Shown: one piece after another, positions 59,966 to 64,000 of the stretch | Numbering within the stretch: position 1 is the stretch's first letter | Layout: every line of letters starts with the position of its first letter | Source: Metridium senile | Taxonomy: Eukaryota; Cnidaria; Anthozoa; Actiniaria; Metridiidae | Assembly (NCBI GenBank): GCA_949775045.1 | Contig: OX459097.1 | Coordinates: 4,913,185-4,977,184, forward strand | Direction of reading: 5' to 3' | Length of the DNA: 64,000 nucleotides | Made by a program: the position numbers and the translations under genes | The notes under the pieces: generated by a model | The model's input: only the letters and a program-made list of their open reading frames with translations | Told to the model about the DNA's origin: nothing | Databases searched by the model: none

Positions 59966-61640
59966 TTGGATAATAAACACGCTGTCGTCCTTCTTCTGCT
60001 TGATTTGTCCGCTGCATTTGACACTGTGAACCATGCTACTCTATTGGTTTTACTTAAGTCACGATATGGCATTACAGGTAATGCACTTAAATGGATTGAA
60101 TCCTACTTAATCAATCGTTGTCAAGCTGTGAAGATAAACAATCATACTTCTACCTCACGTGAGTTATCGTTTGGTGTTCCGCAAGGATCGGTCCTAGGAC
60201 CTATTCTTTTCTTTCTCTGTGACCCGAGAGTCACAGGTGGGTTTCTTGTGCCCCCTCCAAAATCCAACCAACACTTTCATGCATTCGGATAATACTTTAA
60301 TTTCAACTTCATTATTAACTTCATACATATACTTATGTTTAAAGTGAATTATTACGGTTTCTATATAATTAAGTTTCGATATAATTATTGATATATAATA
60401 ACTTATTAATGTATTTATTATACTATAATTAAGTCTCAATATAATAATTGATATATAGTAACTTATCAATGAAATGATTACTCTATAACTAAGTTTCAAT
60501 ATAATTATTGATGTATAATAACTTATAAGATATTTTTGTACAACGTTTTTTTGTTCTTCGAGTATTACAAGGATAATTGTCAATAAAGTGCACAGTTCTT
60601 TTTACGCCAATACTTATCGTTTCCCAAGCTGTTGACCTCAGGGTTTCTTTCAATATTTCCAGCTCGGTGACTTTACGGTCGATTTCTGCAAGCTACTTCA
60701 GTTACTTCAGTTACTTCAGTATTCTTCTTATAAATTAACCAGAGGATGAATTCCTTTGACTGTATGTCGGTGTAGATAATTGGAATGAGTTTCCAAATCG
60801 GAGTGTTTTTAAGGCCACTGAAGACTCTCTCTTCATGCGACTCTGTTTATACTGAGAAGACTCTCTCTTCTTTTACATCTGGTATAATCATCGAAGACTC
60901 TCTCTTCTTTTACATCTGGATTTGAAGACTTTAGTAAACTGACCAGTACTGAAAAAGACTTGAAATCACTGCGGATTGATTAGCTTAATCATTATCATTA
61001 TTAATCATTATGTCGATCACTGAATGTTTCTGGCGTTGGCGTATTTAACGATTTTACATAAGAATTTGAATTACAATATGGTTACATAATCTAACAATAC
61101 GGGTTACATCATACTACAATATAACTAAGAAACGGATTGTTCTAATATAAACAAAAATGGTACAATATGTAAATTTAACTAATACTTAATTACGACTATT
61201 GTCACACTCTCTATATAGCCCCTATGACTGACATCATTCGTCAACATGGCTTGAAGTTTCACCTTTACGCGGATGACACGCAATTGTATCTGACCTTCAA
61301 CCCCATCAACGAAGAACCATCTACCGTAAAATCAACCATTGAATCGTGTGTGACAGATATTCGCATCTGGATGTCTTCAAACTATCTGAAGCTCAACGAT
61401 GATAAAACTGAACTGTTAGTCTTCCACTCACAGCATGCAGTACGACCTTGCATTTCAGCCATCAACGTTGGAGATGAATCAATCATGCCCGCAAATTCAT
61501 GTCGTAACATTGGTGTGATTTTCGATGAAACACTCTCATTTGTTAACCATCTTAGTTCCATCACCAAAACTGCTTACTGGCACCTTAGAAATTTATGGCG
61601 AATACGCCGCTATCTTGACACTGATTCACTATTAACTCTG
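59966..61640 (+). mobile_element. LINE reverse transcriptase fragment interrupted by an insertion
   Basis: 59966-60218 reads VVLLLLDLSAAFDTVNH, then FGVPQGSVLGPILF. 61213-61640 continues YADDTQLYL (catalytic YADD), then WMSSNYLKLNDDKTELL and NIGVIFDETLSF. The catalytic Asp residues are present and the frame is largely open, so this is one of the younger LINE copies. Its 5' part is missing, and after about 61640 the frame no longer resembles RT. Confidence 0.85.
60219..61207. mobile_element. Unclassified insertion of about 990 bp within the LINE
   Basis: Begins GTGACCCGAGAGTCACAGG; TCTCT occurs just before it and again after 61207, a possible 5-bp target duplication. Contains AT-rich repeats built on TTTCAATATAATTATTGATA, and three copies of GAAGACTCTCTCTTC (60820-60910). 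One minus-strand frame with LEILKETLRSTAW is not recognised. Confidence 0.6.
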
Positions 61641-61909
61641 GTAGTAGTAGGCAATGGCCGATTCGAGCACAATAATCTAAAAAATCTCAGGAATGTTGAT
61701 AATTTTCAATTTCTGGGAATTTCATGTCAATCAAATTCTGGGAATCTCGGGAATGTCAGGAATTATAATTTATATTTTATTTTTTTGTAACTATAATGTT
61801 GTTATTAATAAAGGTGCGTTTATTCTGTGGTATCATGCGAAATGCGTTTATTCATGTATTTGCTTTTATTAGCCAAAAAATATATTTTTTTCTGGTTATT
61901 ATTAATTTA

Positions 61910-61975
61910 TAAAATAAAGTTTGTCAGTAAAGTTTGTCAGTAAAGTTTACTAGTAAAGTTTATCAGTAAAGTTTG
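61910..61975. repeat. Tandem 14-bp repeat (AAAGTTTGTCAGTA)
   Basis: Five copies with small changes, just beyond the LINE remnant. No gene in 61790-62049. Confidence 0.85.
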
Positions 61976-62049
61976 ACCTTCAGATATTTTTATCATGAGT
62001 CATCATATGTTTTTATTATGACGTCACGGCACTGCTGTGCCGGGTGTAT

Positions 62050-63585
62050 CTATCGAAACATAATCCAAGCAATACTAGCAACTACAACTGTAACAACCGC
62101 TAGATTAGTATTATGCCGATTAGATGTTGATGAAGGTTTTACACTTGGTTTATTAAAATGGTTTGTACTATCTTTTTTATCATTGATTTCTTTTTTCGGT
62201 TTATCATCTATTTCTTTTTTAGGCTTATCTTCTGTTTTATGTGGTAGGTTAACTTTTGAATCACCCCAATTATGTTTTGAACCAGTAGATTTAGTTTCAT
62301 TATTAATATTATTGACACCAAATTTCATATCAGCTGTTGCTCTCTGCAGCTTATTGTTATATCCAGTAGTTGATTCAGTATTTATAATTAACATAGACGG
62401 TAACAACCAACAACCACGGGATATTGCTAAGTCAAGCTTGACTTTAGCATTTTGTATGGCAAACTGATATCTCTGTATGCTTTTCGAAATATCATTCTCA
62501 ATTACTGAACTTTCAAACAGCTTTAGAAATACTTCTTGTGTTTCTGTGGCAGATCCCGAACTACCAATAATACTGCTCCTTGTGTTTACCTGACTACCAA
62601 GAATGCAATAAACATATGCTTCTATACTTTGATTTAATCGTGACAATCCTGCTTTTGTTAGACCTTTAGAATTGTTTAGAAGGAAAAATCGATACGGGTT
62701 CTTTTCTATTGAGGAAATATGATGTAATTCCTTATCACCCCAAGAACTGCTTTCATCTTTGAAATGGAAAAAACCATCAGGCCACACACCAGCACCATTT
62801 TGATCATAATTATTCTTTACTATGTATATTTTACCAAGTATATCCTTATACACAACCCCCAAACCATGATTATCACCATACGTGTATCTAAAATCTGTGT
62901 TTTTTCATATATTAAATTCGCTACACAATTTATCATATTGATTTTTATTATACTTATTATTAATATTGCTAAAATTTTGATCTCCTGGTAATGCAACGCT
63001 TAATTGTGATAATACCCTTCTACAGGTAAATATTATATGAAACTTTAGTAATGATTTTATCATAGGATTATTGTATTTTGTAATCATATCATATCCAATA
63101 CCACAACCAGCTGTTGAGCTCCAAGTAGCAAATGATAATTGTTGTGGATAATAGTTCATATTAGGTTCAGATAACCATGTTTTTGCTTCTTTAGAATTTA
63201 CATGCTTGATAACAAGATCTGTGAATATGTCACGCGGTTTTGCTGTAAACTTTTTATCAAGATTAACATAAATATCAATTTCAGTCGGGTCAAAACTTGG
63301 CGGTGTTTTATCAAAGGAGGTTCCAATAATAGAATAAAATACCTTTGCAATTATAAACGAATTGGGAAACTTAGATTTAGATCCAAGAAAGTCGGCTATA
63401 TTTTCTGGTGTATATGTGTTACCATTCCAACTAGGAAATGTGTAAACCGTTTTTACCAAATTACCATTTTCATCAAAAGGATCATACTCATCTCCATTGA
63501 AAATAAACCGAACTTTACCATTTACATTAGTAAAACGATTGATGTTATAGTTTGGATACTTTTGTTCGAAATCTATAAATTTCAT
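62050..63585 (-). CDS. Unrecognised 512-codon frame with one in-frame TGA; C-terminal membrane helix
   Basis: One frame runs from ATG at 63585 to TAG at 62050, interrupted only by TGA at 62905-62907. The N-terminal part (first 226 codons) begins MKFIDFEQKY and is rich in Asn, Tyr and Phe. The part after the TGA has a Ser/Gly linker, then a Lys-rich direct repeat (DKPKKEI twice) and finally a hydrophobic segment (LAVVTVVVASIAWIMF) two residues from the end, a tail-anchor-like layout. No introns are apparent. No family is recognised. The lack of introns, and a neighbour of the same style, suggest a mobile or virus-derived block (inference). The TGA may be a true stop, giving a 226-aa protein, or decay. 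Confidence 0.5.
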
Positions 63586-63707
63586 CTTATATAATTATAA
63601 GATAAGATTCACTTTTATACGTTTATAAGATTAGCGTTAATATTTATTTTTATCATATCGCAATCTATATGTAAATCCACCCATAGGAGTTTTTTCAAAC
63701 GAAATAC

Positions 63708-64000
63708 TTATTTCTTTTGATTTATGAGCTGATCCACAATTTCCTTTCTCATCTCCTCCCTTATTTTTTTTATATCGAGGTCTGGATTCTTTTTTAAAAA
63801 CTCATTATTCCGTGCAGATCTAATATCACTCTTCAACGTTTGATACTTTTGTAGCTCACCCATAATTAGTTCAAATTCTCTTTCATCAATCTTGTTATCA
63901 GACAAGGCTTTTGATACCAAATCATATATACTATTTTGTTTTGCTTTTGCGAGCTGAATAGTATTTTCATGTTTTGCTACCTTCTTAGTAAGTTTTTTCG
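63708..64000 (-). CDS. Unrecognised charged helical protein, C-terminal end (5' part outside window)
   Basis: The frame is open from the window edge to a stop at 63708-63710, at least 96 codons. It is highly charged and helical (VSKALSDNKIDEREFELIMG, LQKYQTLKSDIR, IREEMRKEIVDQL). The middle resembles a module I remember at the end of many uncharacterised cnidarian predicted proteins, not verified. It lies about 120 bp upstream of the 63585 start on the same strand, so the two may belong to one element. Confidence 0.5.
   Translation of the reverse strand, partial: KKLTKKVAKHENTIQLAKAKQNSIYDLVSKALSDNKIDEREFELIMGELQKYQTLKSDIRSARNNEFLKKNPDLDIKKIREEMRKEIVDQLINQKK

Overview
This is eukaryotic nuclear DNA from an invertebrate, most likely a cnidarian and probably an anthozoan. 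The evidence is AT-rich sequence, multi-exon genes with GT-AG introns, single-exon class A GPCRs in a tandem cluster with a shared cytoplasmic signature, secreted sushi/discoidin proteases, a Calx-beta membrane protein, and dense MITEs, fold-back elements and LINE remnants. There is no sign of bacterial or organellar sequence. The taxon is an inference from style and families, not from a database match.

Region 1 (453-17198, minus). One gene can be reconstructed exon by exon with agreeing splice phases. It encodes a secreted trypsin-like protease whose catalytic domain comes first, followed by two or three sushi (CCP) modules, a complete F5/8 type C (discoidin) domain split over two exons, and a last exon resembling a double Tudor/SH3-like domain. 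Its introns hold LINE remnants, a THAP fragment, MITEs, a 21-bp minisatellite with a 315-bp higher-order period and a perfect 575-bp TAGGA array. A 182-bp AT array lies just upstream.

Region 2 (18.7-31.0 kb, plus). A MITE and a small two-exon candidate gene come first. The Calx-beta gene follows, ending in one membrane helix and a KKKH tail. Its first visible exon is split by a 4500-bp fold-back element inserted at TTAA. The element has arms of about 1.5 kb, and its right arm alone carries an 809-bp secondary insertion with a 9-bp target duplication. The empty site survives in the left arm. The gene also shows a 1-nt deletion and a changed splice donor, so it is probably decaying.

Region 3 (32.6-37.0 kb, plus, and 46.1-59.5 kb, minus). 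This is a birth-and-death cluster of intronless orphan GPCRs with three intact copies (35517-36446, 46142-47062, 57940-58887) and three pseudogenes. Flanking sequences were duplicated with the genes, and their 5' flanks expanded into a minisatellite. Between the two halves lies a TATA-promoter gene (40480-about 43800, minus) for a small coiled-coil protein with an N-myristoylation signal, within a field of MITEs and microsatellites.

Region 4 (59.9-64.0 kb). A LINE reverse transcriptase is interrupted by an insertion of about 1 kb. After it come two unrecognised minus-strand reading frames: a 512-codon frame with one in-frame TGA and a C-terminal membrane helix, and a charged helical protein running off the window. 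These are the least explained coding sequences here.
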